From assembly GCA_947167075.1 (NCBI GenBank), contig CAMVGR010000002.1:143243-207242 (forward strand): DNA of 64,000 nucleotides, written 5' to 3'. Shown piece after piece: positions 1 to 9,755 of this stretch. Numbering within the stretch: position 1 is the first letter of the stretch; every line of letters starts with the position of its first letter. A program made the position numbers and the translations under genes. The stretch comes from an uncultured Bacteroidales bacterium. GTDB lineage: Bacteria; Bacteroidota; Bacteroidia; Bacteroidales; P3. The notes under the pieces were generated by a model. It was not told where the DNA came from. It worked only from the letters and a program-made list of their open reading frames with translations, and made no database searches.

Positions 1-3000
1 AGTTCTCCTTGTTAGAGGAATCAGCTGGGTCTATAGGTTGCAGTTTAGCAGGTTCTGCATGAGCTAGAATTACCGCGTAGCGACGACGTTTTCCTTTGCC
101 GATTGTCCATACACGGTAGTCTGTGCCATAGTTGCTATATGGGTATTGCTCGGTCCCATTTGTGCTGCAGTGTGTGGCTGCATTAGGATCAATGGTGCAC
201 CAAGTTAAATCTTCATTGTTATCACCGCTCTTACCAGTGATTACTTGCAGTGAATCCGTGCAGGATGGGAGGAATCCGCCATATTCAACAGTATTGCCAT
301 GCTTGGTGGTAGTCCATATTGGATCGCTTCCTACGCTTCCTCCGTCGAATTTAGCTAATGCTGTGATAACTGCATTTGTATTGGTTTGTGCTATCACGTA
401 TGCGAAACCGAATACAGGAGAATACTTACCTGCTTCGTCAATGAAGTCCACGTTGATACCGTTGTTCATTACTAAAGCTGTGAATGCCTTATCAACATCA
501 TTTCGGTCGATTACATCTAGTTTGTCACAAATGTCCGCACTCTCTAGGCATACATTTTCTGCATTGCTAGTTCCGATGAGGCGGTCGGTCAGAACAAAGT
601 TTTGGTAGGGCCATGCTTCTTGTTTATAGAAATTCACCTCGCCCACGTTGGTGACAGTGGCATTGACGTCAATCACATTGTAGCCGACGCAGTTGAGGGT
701 ATCGATACGGTTGAAGGTGACCTGATTGCTGAGGTAAGCCGAAATAGCATCGGTCGAACCTGTGTAGTTGATTGCTGTATTGTTCAGCCATACCCCGTCG
801 GCACGTTGAATAGCAGCAAGGTTACGAGTGGGTATGCAGCGGTCGGTCATTGCACCGTAGTTGCGTAAATCTATACGACTATACACGTCGCCACCTTCAG
901 CCGATGTGCCGGCACCGATCAGGCTCTTACCGATATTCATCTGTTGCTTGCCCACCTCGGTCATGAATGTTTTATAGCCCAAGCCGTCCACATATATGTG
1001 GCTTTCTCCACCGAAGAAACCTCTCTTGGAGAAGTCTGAACTACCCGTATTGTTACCCCAGTTGGCTCCGGAGTATACCGAGGCATACAGTTGCAGCTCA
1101 TTGGCAAGCAGTTCGTCCACATATCCATAAGTGGTGGATCCTCCATCATTATAGGAGTATCCAGGTTTAAACATGATGTAGGCATTGTCTTGGCCATTCA
1201 CTTCCCATTCCCACACTTTCGAGTTCTCGATGGCGTTCACGCCGATATTCACGAATGAAGAGCCATAAATGTCACCCAAATAGCCACCGCCATATACGTT
1301 GTTGGTGATATATCCGCCGGCAATGTTCAGAATCGACGAAGGACGCAGCTTGGTCTTTTCCTTTGTTTCTGCAGGATCCTCTTTGGCCGAACCGAGAGTG
1401 ACTGGATAGCCGTCGTTGACGTTCTCCGAACCTCCGTACACACTCTCATGAACCATGCCTCCGTCCATGTTGAGCTGTTTGAGGCCATACATCAGTTGGC
1501 TTCCTTTATTCACACCCATAGCACCTGCAAAGATATTGTGCTCGAAGTTGCCGCCATGTACATTCACTAATATATATGAATAGTCGGTGGCATCTGTGTA
1601 ATTGGTATTACGGTCGGCATAGTATTCACGAGCTGTATCGGGTATAAACCTGTTGTTGGGATCCACCATGTGGGTGTTGTCAGGATTGGTCTTATACCGG
1701 AGGGTGGTGCCTTGTCGACCTCCACCATAGAGGTTGCCGGTGACGATACCATCCTCAAAGTTGATCACCGCATACTCGTTGTTGGGCACGAAGAGGCGCT
1801 TGTTTTCACCGTAGTAGGGCGATGATGGTTCACTCGTGGGATTATACTTTGTTTCATCATAGTTGCCATTTCCGCCACCGAATATATTTCCGTAGCGACC
1901 GCTAAGTATCTGTATGTCGGTCCTGTACACATTGCCTGTGAAGTCGTTACCGCCATACACGTTGCGGGCTGTCGTGTCTGTTTCGTTCTTCACCGAACCT
2001 TCCATGATGACATGTGCCACTTGGTTCACATCCGAACCCCAGCATCCACCATAGATGGCTTCGAAACTCTGCGACCATGTGTCGTAGGCTCTGATGTAGG
2101 TGTTGTCCACATCGCCACCTCGACCGCCACCATAGGCGCGTGCGTCGTGTACTGTGTTAGCGTGGTGTAATTCTACATGTGTGGCAGCTGCACCGTTGTC
2201 GTTACCTATCACATTGCCTCGGCGTGGCCGCTGGTTCAGGTCGTCGTCGATACCCTTACCGCCACCATACACGGCAGCGTGGAGTGTGAGGTCGAGTGTC
2301 TTTCCTGCCAGATTACAGGTCTTGTCGGTTGTCGCCAGCATGTCGTTCACCTCCACTCGTGTCAGACGGCAGTCGCCCAGGTTTCCACCTCCGAACACCT
2401 CCGAACGGATGGTACCGCCATAGAGGTTGACGTTGGTCGAGTCCACATTGGGCACTCCTGTGGTACCTGTGGCTATCAAGTTGTCGGTTCCGAATTCATA
2501 AACGTTGTATTTTCCATCGTTTTCCATACCGCCATAGGTCCGGTAGTCGTATCTACCGTTCGAACCGCCGAAGATATGGTTCACCGAGCCGCCGCTTACA
2601 TCGATACGTGTGAACTGCTTGATGGTGCCGCTGATGTCGTTGCCGCCGAAGATGTAGTCGATACCGCTCTCTGTGGTGTTACGCACATCGATAAAGGCTT
2701 TATATTCCACATCTGCCATACGGCATCCGCCAAAGATACTGTCGGCCACGGTCACATTCTCACTTTCTACCAATATGTATGTAGAAAGGCTGTCCACCAT
2801 GTGTCCACACAGGTCTTTCTTCGAGGTGATACCTGTCATGGCACCTGCGTTGCCACCTCCAAACACGTTCTTCACCATACCCTTAGCCAAGCGTATGTTG
2901 GGCACACAGGTCATCTTCTCCAGGTTGTTACCACCGAATATAGTACCTACAAATAATGTATCATTATTACTTTTACCGTTGCGGTCGGTCACTGCCGTTG

Positions 3001-6000
3001 CAGCTATACGGTCGGGGTTGTGCAGCATCTGGTTGTTCAGCAGTATTGTTACTGCGTCTGTCACACCAATACCGTTACCGCCACCGAACACCGTGTCGAT
3101 GAATCCGCCCGAGGTATGAATGTCAATAAATGTAGACGACTGTTCCGGACGGTTCGTGCTCGAAGCGGCATCCAGACAGACAGGTTCCACGCTCGAGTAT
3201 TGTGGACGGTCGGGTGCTCCGTAGTTGTATGCACCGTTACCGGAACCGTATACCGAGGTGATTTGAGGTGTTCCTTCGATCAGCACATACGAAGAGTAGG
3301 CAGAGTTCAGGGTTGTTCCCGTTCCGTCTTCTTTCACAATCTCAATGTTGAGGTGTGTCGTATTGTCGGAAGCTGTGTAGTCTTTAGCTGCCACACCCTG
3401 CATGCTGTAGGTACCGAAGCTCTCGATACGTCCGTTGCAGTCGTTGCCTGCATAGAACGATCCGTACACCACCGGCGATCCGCCCACATAGGCATAGCCC
3501 AGACCCCATACCGAAGCCAGGTAGCCGCCTCCGTACACATTGCCGTCGTGGTTGGCTACCACGTCGTATGCCTCGTTCAGGCTATTGTTCTTCTTGCGTG
3601 TCACCAGTGCTGCGCGACGGGCGTGTCCGGTCATACTGCTCCCTTCAATCGACAGATTGTCTTTGCGCCAATCCAGTGTTCCATCGAGGGTATTGCTGCT
3701 GAGGGCATTTTGGTGATAGTAGCGGCTACCCACCTCTGCTGTACCCGACAGCTGGAAGTGGATCGATCCGTTGCGTGATCCGGTCGGATTCACGAGCGAG
3801 ACATCTGTATTGCTCTGATAGTCGTGACGGTAGTAGTTCAGACCGTTTTCGAATCCCACGTCTGTCATCACACCGCCGCCGTACACCGAGTAGAGCACCG
3901 TGCCACCTTTTACATACATATTGGTCTTGTTGTGTGTCGGGACCAACATGCCGATATAGTCGTCGTAGGGGTCGTTGCTCATCAGTTCCTCGTTCATTTC
4001 TGCTTCGCTAGTGGCGATGTAGCGTCTGCTGACGTGGTCGATACAGTGGTAGAAACCATCCGATCCGCCATAGGCATTCTGAAGCACGATGGCGTTTTTT
4101 TCCAGCACCACCCATGTGCCTTCCTGCCGCGTTGTTCCCACATCGCCGCTAATATCGTTACCGCCACGTACGTTGCCGAAGCATCCTCCGCTGAGCCACA
4201 GACCTGTTGCCGAGGTCACGTTGGCGATACGACAACCACCGTAGAGGTTATCCACCATGATTCGCGATCCGGGGTAGCTGCGCACGAAGCATCCTACGCT
4301 TCCTGGAGCATCGCCGTAGTGCCACTGTTCGTCGCCGGCACTGGCATCCACCAGGTTTCCGCCTCCATCGTATTTCTTATATCCTAAAGCATATTGGATC
4401 GAGTCCTCAAAGTCGCGGTAGAGGGTGAAGTCGCTCTCGATGGCACCGTGTGCCATCAAGGCACTCCTCACCTCGCTGCTTACCACTGCGTCCTTCTCGT
4501 AGCCGTCCACATTGAAGTCTGTTTTGGTGATTTGGTACAGCTTGAATGCAGGGTCGCCGATGGGCTGGATGTTGGTCATGTCGCCCATGTTGCCACCGCC
4601 ATATATGGTGTTCACACCGCCCGATGCCAGGTTGATCTGGCTGAAGGTGTTCATCTCGGCACGGTTGTTACCGCCGAACAGTGCACGCACATTGTACAGG
4701 CCCTGGTTCTTCTTGTATCCGCCAGGGTTCTGTTCCAGCAGTTTGTTCCAGTCAGCATCGCTGATGGTAGCGGCCTGCAGGTTGAGTGCTCCGCTAGCTA
4801 TAGCATCCACGCTGGGGTTGGTGTAGATGAAGTGTTCGCCGGTGCAGTTCACATTGCCGATGGGACGATTCACAGTGGCACGGTTGCCGCCCATGAAGCA
4901 GCTGTCCACCATGCCGCCGTGGATGTTCACCTCGGCGTGGGCACTGGTCACCATGTTGCCTCCACCGTACAGGTGGCGGATGCCGAAGGTGCGACCGTAT
5001 CCGCTATAGGGGCGGTTCACTGTCGCTGCTGGGTCGTTGGTGAGTTTAGTGTTCTTGACATCAATCATGGTGTACGATGTCGGAGCCACCGATCCACCAT
5101 AGTTGTTGCCGCCGAACACTGCCAGTATTGTTCCGCCGTTGATCTCCACGGTGCAGTCCGACGATTCGTCCCACGAGTGGTGTGCCGATCCGATAAAGGC
5201 GTTCTCGGCTCCACCGAACAGCGAGTCTACGAGAATATAGTCGTTGTGCAGGAGGTAGTTCTCTGTAGCGTCCGACACACCTACTGTGATGTGTGCACTG
5301 CCTAGATAGGGGATAGTGCCGTCGCCGTGCTCGCCACGCTCGCATGTCATAAAGTCGCTCATCGTGCATCCACCTGCCGAGCCAGGAGTTAGGTAGGCGA
5401 AGGTGTGGTCCACTACGGGCAGTGCTATGCTGCCGTCTTTTCTCTTCCACACGCCCTCATCCTTATAGGCATCCCAGGGGTACACTTTGCCATTGAAGCA
5501 GTAGGAGCCTTCGTTTATACCCGAGTGGGGGGTGGCTTCATAGCTAGCACGGGCAGCTGCTGCCTCTTCGCCATTGCTGATGTTGAAGAAGAGTCCGGCG
5601 TAGTGGTAGTAGCCGCATCCGCCGCCATACACATAGCCCACATGCACAGGCTCTGTTGCCGATGTCTTGATGGTGCCGAGCTGTACGTTCGATCCGGTCG
5701 AGCCCTGCACCCATCCTGCTATGTCGTTGCCGCCATACACGGCCACGATGCTGTCGCAGCTGTGGATGGTCACGTTGGTGTTGCCACCTACGTTGGCCAT
5801 ACGTCCGCCGCCGAAGACATAGCCTGCCACCAGTGGGGCATTGATGCCGTCGCGGTTCTCTATGGGAATATTTTGCTTGGGCACATCGGAGCTGACCCAT
5901 ACGGTGATGATTTCGGTCTGCTCGATGTCCTCTTCATAGTGTATAGTCACTTTCACCTGGGCCTTGAAGTCCTCTATCGGTTGGTCTTGGCAGTATACGG

Positions 6001-7393
6001 TGGCATACTTGCCGCCGCCCACCTTGTTGTGTTCCTCCAGGCTCAGCAGTCGACCGCTGCTACGCACGAGGGAGTAGGTGGTGTCGATGGCCCGTAGTGT
6101 CACATTCTCGGTGCTGCTGGGGGTGGTGTGTTTCGCCCCGTCCCAGTAGTAGTAGGTACGTTTCACAGGTATACCGGCGCTTCCGAATTCGTCTCTGATG
6201 CGGGAGGTGCTTCTCAGGTGAACGCCGTAGCGGTATATCTCTTGCACATATTCGGTGTACTGCTTCTGTACAGTCACCGAGCTGCCTATTCCGGCCACTG
6301 CTGCCTCGATGCGGGCTGTCTGGCCATAGCGTATCATGCCGTCGGCTTTGTCGCTAGTCATCTTCACTGTCGAATCGCCGCCGCCGACTTTCTGCAGCAC
6401 CACCTGTGTCTTGCCGTCCTCTTTGCCTTGGGGCATCAGTCCTTGGTTGGCGCTCAGGTTCTTCGCCTCGCGCGAGTGCTCTATCACCTCCACCGGCAGG
6501 AAGAGTGCTCCCACGCCGTGGGCTTTGCGGTTGGTTTCGCTGATGGGGTAGAAGTAGGTCTTGTTGAACTCGTTCTTCACTCTAGCGGCTTCGGCTTCTT
6601 CATAGCTTAGGCCTGTGGTGTAGGTGTAGCCCTCGTAGATGACATCTTCGGGGCGCTGGTAGGAGCTGGAGGAGGTCATTGTCCATGCCGGAATGCCGTC
6701 CGCACCGGCAGCCAGGCCTACGGTGTCGAGGTATATCCAGTAGTAGTTCTCTTTTCTCGATTCGCCCACATAGTCCACCTTCGTGATGGCGGCACCATAG
6801 TCCCAGTCGTACCATTGGGTAATGCCTTCGATGGCCTCGCCTATCTTGATGGGGGTGATAAACAGTCTGCCTTGTTCGCCCATCAGGTAGAAGCGATAGT
6901 TGCCCCATGTCTGGTAGTAGTTGCCCATTTTAGCGGTGCGCTCCCATACACAGTAGAGGTCGAAGGCGGAGGTGTCCACATATTTCACAGCAGGTGTCTT
7001 GCCTGCTATCAGTTCGCCCTCGCCGTCGAGCATACCATCGATGTCGAGACGGAGATATTTGTCGCCCATATCCACGATGTGGGTGATGTTGGCCGTGGTG
7101 GTGTCGTAGGGGTGCACCTGTGCCGATCCATTCTTCAAGTCGAAGGCTACCTCTGTTTGGTAGACAGGGGTGGGGTTGGGCGAGCCAAGCCCGCTCACGC
7201 CCACTTTGTCTTCGGTCCACCCAGCGTCTAGGGTGGGTTGCCACGAGGGGTTCTCGTACCACCATAGTCGTCCGTTGGTCAGGGTGTACGACCCTTGGGC
7301 TTGAATATCCAGTGTGCCGCAGACAAAGGCGGCAGTCAGCATAAATGCTCCGGCCAAAAATCGCGCGTAGCGATGTGTATTATTACCTTTCAT
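1..7393 (-). CDS. Giant secreted VYGGG-repeat protein (3' end beyond window)
   Basis: Reading the minus strand from the ATG at 7393 gives one frame without a stop to the left edge, at least 2464 codons, so the gene is partial. An in-frame ATG at 7399 is an alternative start. Residues 1 to about 33 form a signal peptide (positive N-terminus, FLAGAFMLTAAFVCG core, cut near IQAQ). Residues from about 35 to 520 are a non-repeated region rich in Trp and Tyr. From about residue 521 onward dozens of copies of a glycine-rich motif (VFGGGR, VYGGND, LYGGGN, IFGGGN) recur about every 25 residues, usually followed by a short polar stretch, a hydrophobic strand and a GG turn. This pattern suggests a beta-solenoid (inference). 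The same motifs fill the three giant genes at 9756-28093, so this is a diverged paralogue. A TAnnTTTG box precedes it. Function is unknown; a surface or secreted fibre or adhesin is plausible. The C-terminus and any sorting domain are outside the window. Confidence 0.85.
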   Translation of the reverse strand, partial: MKGNNTHRYARFLAGAFMLTAAFVCGTLDIQAQGSYTLTNGRLWWYENPSWQPTLDAGWTEDKVGVSGLGSPNPTPVYQTEVAFDLKNGSAQVHPYDTTTANITHIVDMGDKYLRLDIDGMLDGEGELIAGKTPAVKYVDTSAFDLYCVWERTAKMGNYYQTWGNYRFYLMGEQGRLFITPIKIGEAIEGITQWYDWDYGAAITKVDYVGESRKENYYWIYLDTVGLAAGADGIPAWTMTSSSSYQRPEDVIYEGYTYTTGLSYEEAEAARVKNEFNKTYFYPISETNRKAHGVGALFLPVEVIEHSREAKNLSANQGLMPQGKEDGKTQVVLQKVGGGDSTVKMTSDKADGMIRYGQTARIEAAVAGIGSSVTVQKQYTEYVQEIYRYGVHLRSTSRIRDEFGSAGIPVKRTYYYWDGAKHTTPSSTENVTLRAIDTTYSLVRSSGRLLSLEEHNKVGGGKYATVYCQDQPIEDFKAQVKVTIHYEEDIEQTEIITVWVSSDVPKQNIPIENRDGINAPLVAGYVFGGGRMANVGGNTNVTIHSCDSIVAVYGGNDIAGWVQGSTGSNVQLGTIKTSATEPVHVGYVYGGGCGYYHYAGLFFNISNGEEAAAARASYEATPHSGINEGSYCFNGKVYPWDAYKDEGVWKRKDGSIALPVVDHTFAYLTPGSAGGCTMSDFMTCERGEHGDGTIPYLGSAHITVGVSDATENYLLHNDYILVDSLFGGAENAFIGSAHHSWDESSDCTVEINGGTILAVFGGNNYGGSVAPTSYTMIDVKNTKLTNDPAATVNRPYSGYGRTFGIRHLYGGGNMVTSAHAEVNIHGGMVDSCFMGGNRATVNRPIGNVNCTGEHFIYTNPSVDAIASGALNLQAATISDADWNKLLEQNPGGYKKNQGLYNVRALFGGNNRAEMNTFSQINLASGGVNTIYGGGNMGDMTNIQPIGDPAFKLYQITKTDFNVDGYEKDAVVSSEVRSALMAHGAIESDFTLYRDFEDSIQYALGYKKYDGGGNLVDASAGDEQWHYGDAPGSVGCFVRSYPGSRIMVDNLYGGCRIANVTSATGLWLSGGCFGNVRGGNDISGDVGTTRQEGTWVVLEKNAIVLQNAYGGSDGFYHCIDHVSRRYIATSEAEMNEELMSNDPYDDYIGMLVPTHNKTNMYVKGGTVLYSVYGGGVMTDVGFENGLNYYRHDYQSNTDVSLVNPTGSRNGSIHFQLSGTAEVGSRYYHQNALSSNTLDGTLDWRKDNLSIEGSSMTGHARRAALVTRKKNNSLNEAYDVVANHDGNVYGGGYLASVWGLGYAYVGGSPVVYGSFYAGNDCNGRIESFGTYSMQGVAAKDYTASDNTTHLNIEIVKEDGTGTTLNSAYSSYVLIEGTPQITSVYGSGNGAYNYGAPDRPQYSSVEPVCLDAASSTNRPEQSSTFIDIHTSGGFIDTVFGGGNGIGVTDAVTILLNNQMLHNPDRIAATAVTDRNGKSNNDTLFVGTIFGGNNLEKMTCVPNIRLAKGMVKNVFGGGNAGAMTGITSKKDLCGHMVDSLSTYILVESENVTVADSIFGGCRMADVEYKAFIDVRNTTESGIDYIFGGNDISGTIKQFTRIDVSGGSVNHIFGGSNGRYDYRTYGGMENDGKYNVYEFGTDNLIATGTTGVPNVDSTNVNLYGGTIRSEVFGGGNLGDCRLTRVEVNDMLATTDKTCNLAGKTLDLTLHAAVYGGGKGIDDDLNQRPRRGNVIGNDNGAAATHVELHHANTVHDARAYGGGRGGDVDNTYIRAYDTWSQSFEAIYGGCWGSDVNQVAHVIMEGSVKNETDTTARNVYGGNDFTGNVYRTDIQILSGRYGNIFGGGNGNYDETKYNPTSEPSSPYYGENKRLFVPNNEYAVINFEDGIVTGNLYGGGRQGTTLRYKTNPDNTHMVDPNNRFIPDTAREYYADRNTNYTDATDYSYILVNVHGGNFEHNIFAGAMGVNKGSQLMYGLKQLNMDGGMVHESVYGGSENVNDGYPVTLGSAKEDPAETKEKTKLRPSSILNIAGGYITNNVYGGGYLGDIYGSSFVNIGVNAIENSKVWEWEVNGQDNAYIMFKPGYSYNDGGSTTYGYVDELLANELQLYASVYSGANWGNNTGSSDFSKRGFFGGESHIYVDGLGYKTFMTEVGKQQMNIGKSLIGAGTSAEGGDVYSRIDLRNYGAMTDRCIPTRNLAAIQRADGVWLNNTAINYTGSTDAISAYLSNQVTFNRIDTLNCVGYNVIDVNATVTNVGEVNFYKQEAWPYQNFVLTDRLIGTSNAENVCLESADICDKLDVIDRNDVDKAFTALVMNNGINVDFIDEAGKYSPVFGFAYVIAQTNTNAVITALAKFDGGSVGSDPIWTTTKHGNTVEYGGFLPSCTDSLQVITGKSGDNNEDLTWCTIDPNAATHCSTNGTEQYPYSNYGTDYRVWTIGKGKRRRYAVILAHAEPAKLQPIDPADSSNKEN

Positions 7394-7487
7394 GTTCATT
7401 TTTTGTTCACTTTATATACCCACATTGCATCGTAACATATTGCTATGTAGTGCCATACGCAATATTTTACAATGCCGTGTAATGGTG

Positions 7488-7495
7488 CAAAAATA
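7488..7495 (-). promoter_or_regulatory. Bacteroidetes-type -7 box for the giant minus-strand gene
   Basis: The minus strand reads TATTTTTG followed by C, matching the Bacteroidetes -7 consensus TAnnTTTG. It would start transcription near 7481, leaving an untranslated leader of about 90 bases before the ATG at 7393. No strong -33 element was seen. Confidence 0.5.
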
Positions 7496-7627
7496 AAAAA
7501 AAAAATTATACCGGCAATAGATGTCGGTATTTTTTATGATTTATTAAATAAATCTTATCGCTTCGACTGCACCGATCGTGCCCCTTTTTTCCACAGAATT
7601 TGGCAGTATAGACCCACACAAAAGAAA

Positions 7628-7678
7628 CCCGCCTCGTGCCACACTTCGGATCCTGGGCCGAATGTAGCACAAGGCGGG
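7628..7678 (-). terminator. Rho-independent terminator downstream of tnaA
   Basis: A long, nearly perfect inverted repeat (7628-7649 with 7658-7678, about 21 pairs with a few mismatches, loop of 8) lies just past the tnaA stop. On the minus strand it is followed by TTTCTTTTG. It separates tnaA from the promoter of the giant gene downstream. Confidence 0.8.
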
Positions 7679-7698
7679 ATTTGTTAGCGTTATCGTGA

Positions 7699-9075
7699 TT
7701 AACCTAAGCGCTTGAACTGGCAGGTGAAGTGGCGCATCAGCTCAGCTTCCCAGGTAATCTCCAGACCGCGTTTGATGGTGTCGCGACGGTCGTAGACATT
7801 CTTCAGGGCGGCGGCGATGACGTCCATGTGGTTGTTGGTGTAGACGCGGCGCGGGATGCAGAGGCGCACGAAGTCGTTGCCACCGAAGCGGTTCTGACGG
7901 GTCACAGGGTCGCGGTCGGCCAGCACATAGCCGATCTCGCAAGCGCGGATACCGGCCTCGAGGTAGAGCTCGCAGGTCAGCGTCTGGGCGGGGAACTCCT
8001 CCTTGGGAACATTGCTCAGCACCTTGTCGCCGTCGACGAAGATGGCGTGGCCACCGGCGGGACGCTGGTAGGGGATACCGTACTCGTCGAGCTTGTCGGC
8101 CAGGTACTGCACCTGTTTGATGCGGGTCTCGACCATCTCGAACTCGATGTTTTCCTTCAGGCCAACGGCCAGGGCGTCCATATCGCGGCCATTCATACCG
8201 CCGTAGGTGAGGAAGCCCTCGAAGGGGATGCAGAAGAGCTTGGCACCCTCGTACCAATCCTTCTTGTTGGTGGCGATGAAGCCGCCCATGTTCACCAGGC
8301 CGTCCTTCTTGGCGCTCATGGTCATGCTGTCGGCATAGGAGAACATCTCCAGGGCAATCTCGCGCAGGGTCTTGTTCTCGTAGCCTTTCTCGCGGGTCTT
8401 GATGAAGTAGGCGTTCTCGATGAAGCGGGCGCTGTCCACGTTGACGGGCACGCCGTATTTATGGCAGAGTTCGCAGGTCTCGCGGATGTTCTGCATCGAC
8501 ACGGGCTGGCCGCCGACGGTGTTGTTGGTGACGGTGAGCACCATGAAGGGCACGTTGCCCTTGTTCTCCTGCAGCACTTTCTCCAGCTTGGCCAGGTCCA
8601 CGTTGCCTTTGAAGGGCACCTCGAGCTGGGTGTCGTAGGCCTCCTTGACAGTGACGTCGATGGCGAAGGCCTTGCGGCTCTCGATGTGGCCCTTGGTGGT
8701 GTCGAAGTGGGCGTTGCCGGGCACTACCATGCCGGGCTTCACCAGATAGCTGAACAGCACGTTCTCGGCTGCGCGGCCCTGGTGGGTGGGGATGACGTAC
8801 TCGAAGCCGGTGAGCTCGGTGATGGTGTCTTTCATGTGGTAGAACGAGCGGGCGCCGCCGTAGCTCTCGTCGCCCTGCATCATAGCGGCCCACTGGCGGT
8901 CGCTCATGGCACCGGTGCCGCTGTCGGTCAGCAGGTCGATGTAGACGTAGTCGCTCTTCAGCATGAAGACGTTGTTGTGGGCCTCTTTCAGCCACTGCTC
9001 GCGCTGCTCGCGAGTGCTCTTTTTGATGGGTTCAACCATCTTAATTTTCCAAGATTCTGCAAATGGTAGTTCCAT
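7699..9075 (-). CDS. tnaA: Tryptophanase (tryptophan indole-lyase)
   Basis: This 458-aa PLP enzyme splits L-tryptophan into indole, pyruvate and ammonia in the cytoplasm. Family hallmarks are YIDLLTDSGTGAMSD near residue 45, the PTHQGR cofactor region near 96, DSARFIENAYFIK near 214, and the PLP lysine in MSAKKD (Lys256/257, most likely 257). The related tyrosine phenol-lyase reads DATR and SGKKD at these places, while the stretch GIRACEIG...GRDP-like near the C-terminus also fits TnaA. The start at 9075 (MELPFAESWKIKMVEPIK) matches the N-terminus usual in the family, so the internal Met13 was not chosen. A 5' leader of about 215 bases with hairpins lies upstream and a strong terminator downstream, so the gene appears to be transcribed alone. 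It implies that the organism makes indole from peptides. Confidence 0.96.
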   Translation of the reverse strand: MELPFAESWKIKMVEPIKKSTREQREQWLKEAHNNVFMLKSDYVYIDLLTDSGTGAMSDRQWAAMMQGDESYGGARSFYHMKDTITELTGFEYVIPTHQGRAAENVLFSYLVKPGMVVPGNAHFDTTKGHIESRKAFAIDVTVKEAYDTQLEVPFKGNVDLAKLEKVLQENKGNVPFMVLTVTNNTVGGQPVSMQNIRETCELCHKYGVPVNVDSARFIENAYFIKTREKGYENKTLREIALEMFSYADSMTMSAKKDGLVNMGGFIATNKKDWYEGAKLFCIPFEGFLTYGGMNGRDMDALAVGLKENIEFEMVETRIKQVQYLADKLDEYGIPYQRPAGGHAIFVDGDKVLSNVPKEEFPAQTLTCELYLEAGIRACEIGYVLADRDPVTRQNRFGGNDFVRLCIPRRVYTNNHMDVIAAALKNVYDRRDTIKRGLEITWEAELMRHFTCQFKRLG

Positions 9076-9205
9076 AATGTTAATTTTTTTATGATTATTT
9101 GTATTTTTTTAACACTCTGTTAAAATCTATCCGACCTCTCGTACGGTTGTTGCGAGGTCGATTCGGAATGGTCCAACAGCCTGCCAAGAGGCCTGTCGGG
9201 AATCT

Positions 9206-9286
9206 TTAGTGGATGATATAAGCGTCTCTCTTCTTGATGTTTAAGAAGAGTTTGCAGGTGCTCATATATGGGTTGTAGAGGGTCAT
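9206..9286 (-). other. Possible short leader ORF upstream of tnaA
   Basis: The transcribed region before tnaA can encode a 26-codon peptide (ATG at 9286, second ATG at 9265, stop at 9208-9206) containing CKLFLNIKKRDAYIIH. Enterobacterial tnaA is controlled by the TnaC leader peptide, whose key region is KWFNID. The resemblance in size, place and general spacing is loose, and there is no Trp codon. Two hairpins follow it on the minus strand (about 9197-9174 and 9160-9132). It could equally be chance. Confidence 0.25.
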
Positions 9287-9296
9287 AATCTGCCGG

Positions 9297-9328
9297 CAAA
9301 GATACAAAAAAAAATCATTCTGACCAAA
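9297..9328 (-). promoter_or_regulatory. Probable tnaA promoter
   Basis: The minus strand has TATCTTTG at 9304-9297 and a TTTG at 9328-9325, 20 bases apart. This matches the Bacteroidetes -33/-7 arrangement. Transcription would begin near 9290, giving a leader of about 215 bases before tnaA. Confidence 0.6.
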
Positions 9329-9359
9329 TCGGATATCCTATCCACCCGCTACGTATCTG

Positions 9360-9411
9360 CACCGTACTTCATCCGTACATGCACCGTACATGCACCGTAG
9401 ATGAACCGTGA
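9360..9411 (+). repeat. Dispersed ACCGTACATGC element, copy 1
   Basis: This is a 52-base element made of imperfect 11-base units related to ATGCACCGTAC, ending in ATGAACCGTGA. The same element occurs at 28195 and 43921 in this orientation, and at 52829 and 63467 inverted. It lies between tnaA and the giant operon. The rest of the gap 9412-9620 holds nothing I recognise. Confidence 0.85.
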
Positions 9412-9626
9412 TTTTAACATTTGACCACCCAGAACGTACCTTTTTGTCACTTCGAAGGCATGAGTGCGAGCCGTCGATGCTGCACGGGAAGATGAGCCTA
9501 TGGTAGCCCAAGCGGAGGAGGGAGCACCGATTTTAGGCTATCTTGGTAGCCTTGAAGTGCGTGTTAGTCTGGATTTTAACATTTCGATAAAAATAGTTAA
9601 AATCCTCTAGTGTCGATATTTTTTCG

Positions 9627-9634
9627 TATCTTTG
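9627..9634 (+). promoter_or_regulatory. -7 box of the giant plus-strand operon
   Basis: TATCTTTG followed by C fits the Bacteroidetes -7 consensus. It lies about 120 bases before the first giant gene, which implies a long untranslated leader ending in an A-rich stretch just before the ATG at 9756. Confidence 0.55.
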
Positions 9635-9755
9635 CATTCTAACCTGTGTGTTGATGTATTGCCTATTGGGGTGGTACTCAACACGTTGGGATATAATGAT
9701 GGTATAAGTAAATAGTCGCAATAATACAATTAAAAAAAGAAAAAAAGCTAATGCC

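Noticed and set aside
132..6097. Several plus-strand frames of 80-300 codons at the left end (for example 2177-2956 and 4394-5305).
   Set aside because: They mirror the continuous minus-strand giant gene, which alone shows periodic in-frame repeats and a signal peptide.
7729..9069. A 446-codon plus-strand frame opposite tnaA.
   Set aside because: tnaA on the minus strand is an unmistakable enzyme; the opposite frame is a GC-driven mirror with no domain.
7699..9075. Tyrosine phenol-lyase as an alternative for tnaA.
   Set aside because: The diagnostic stretches read DSARF, MSAKKD and the GRDP-like region as in tryptophanases, not DATR and SGKKD.
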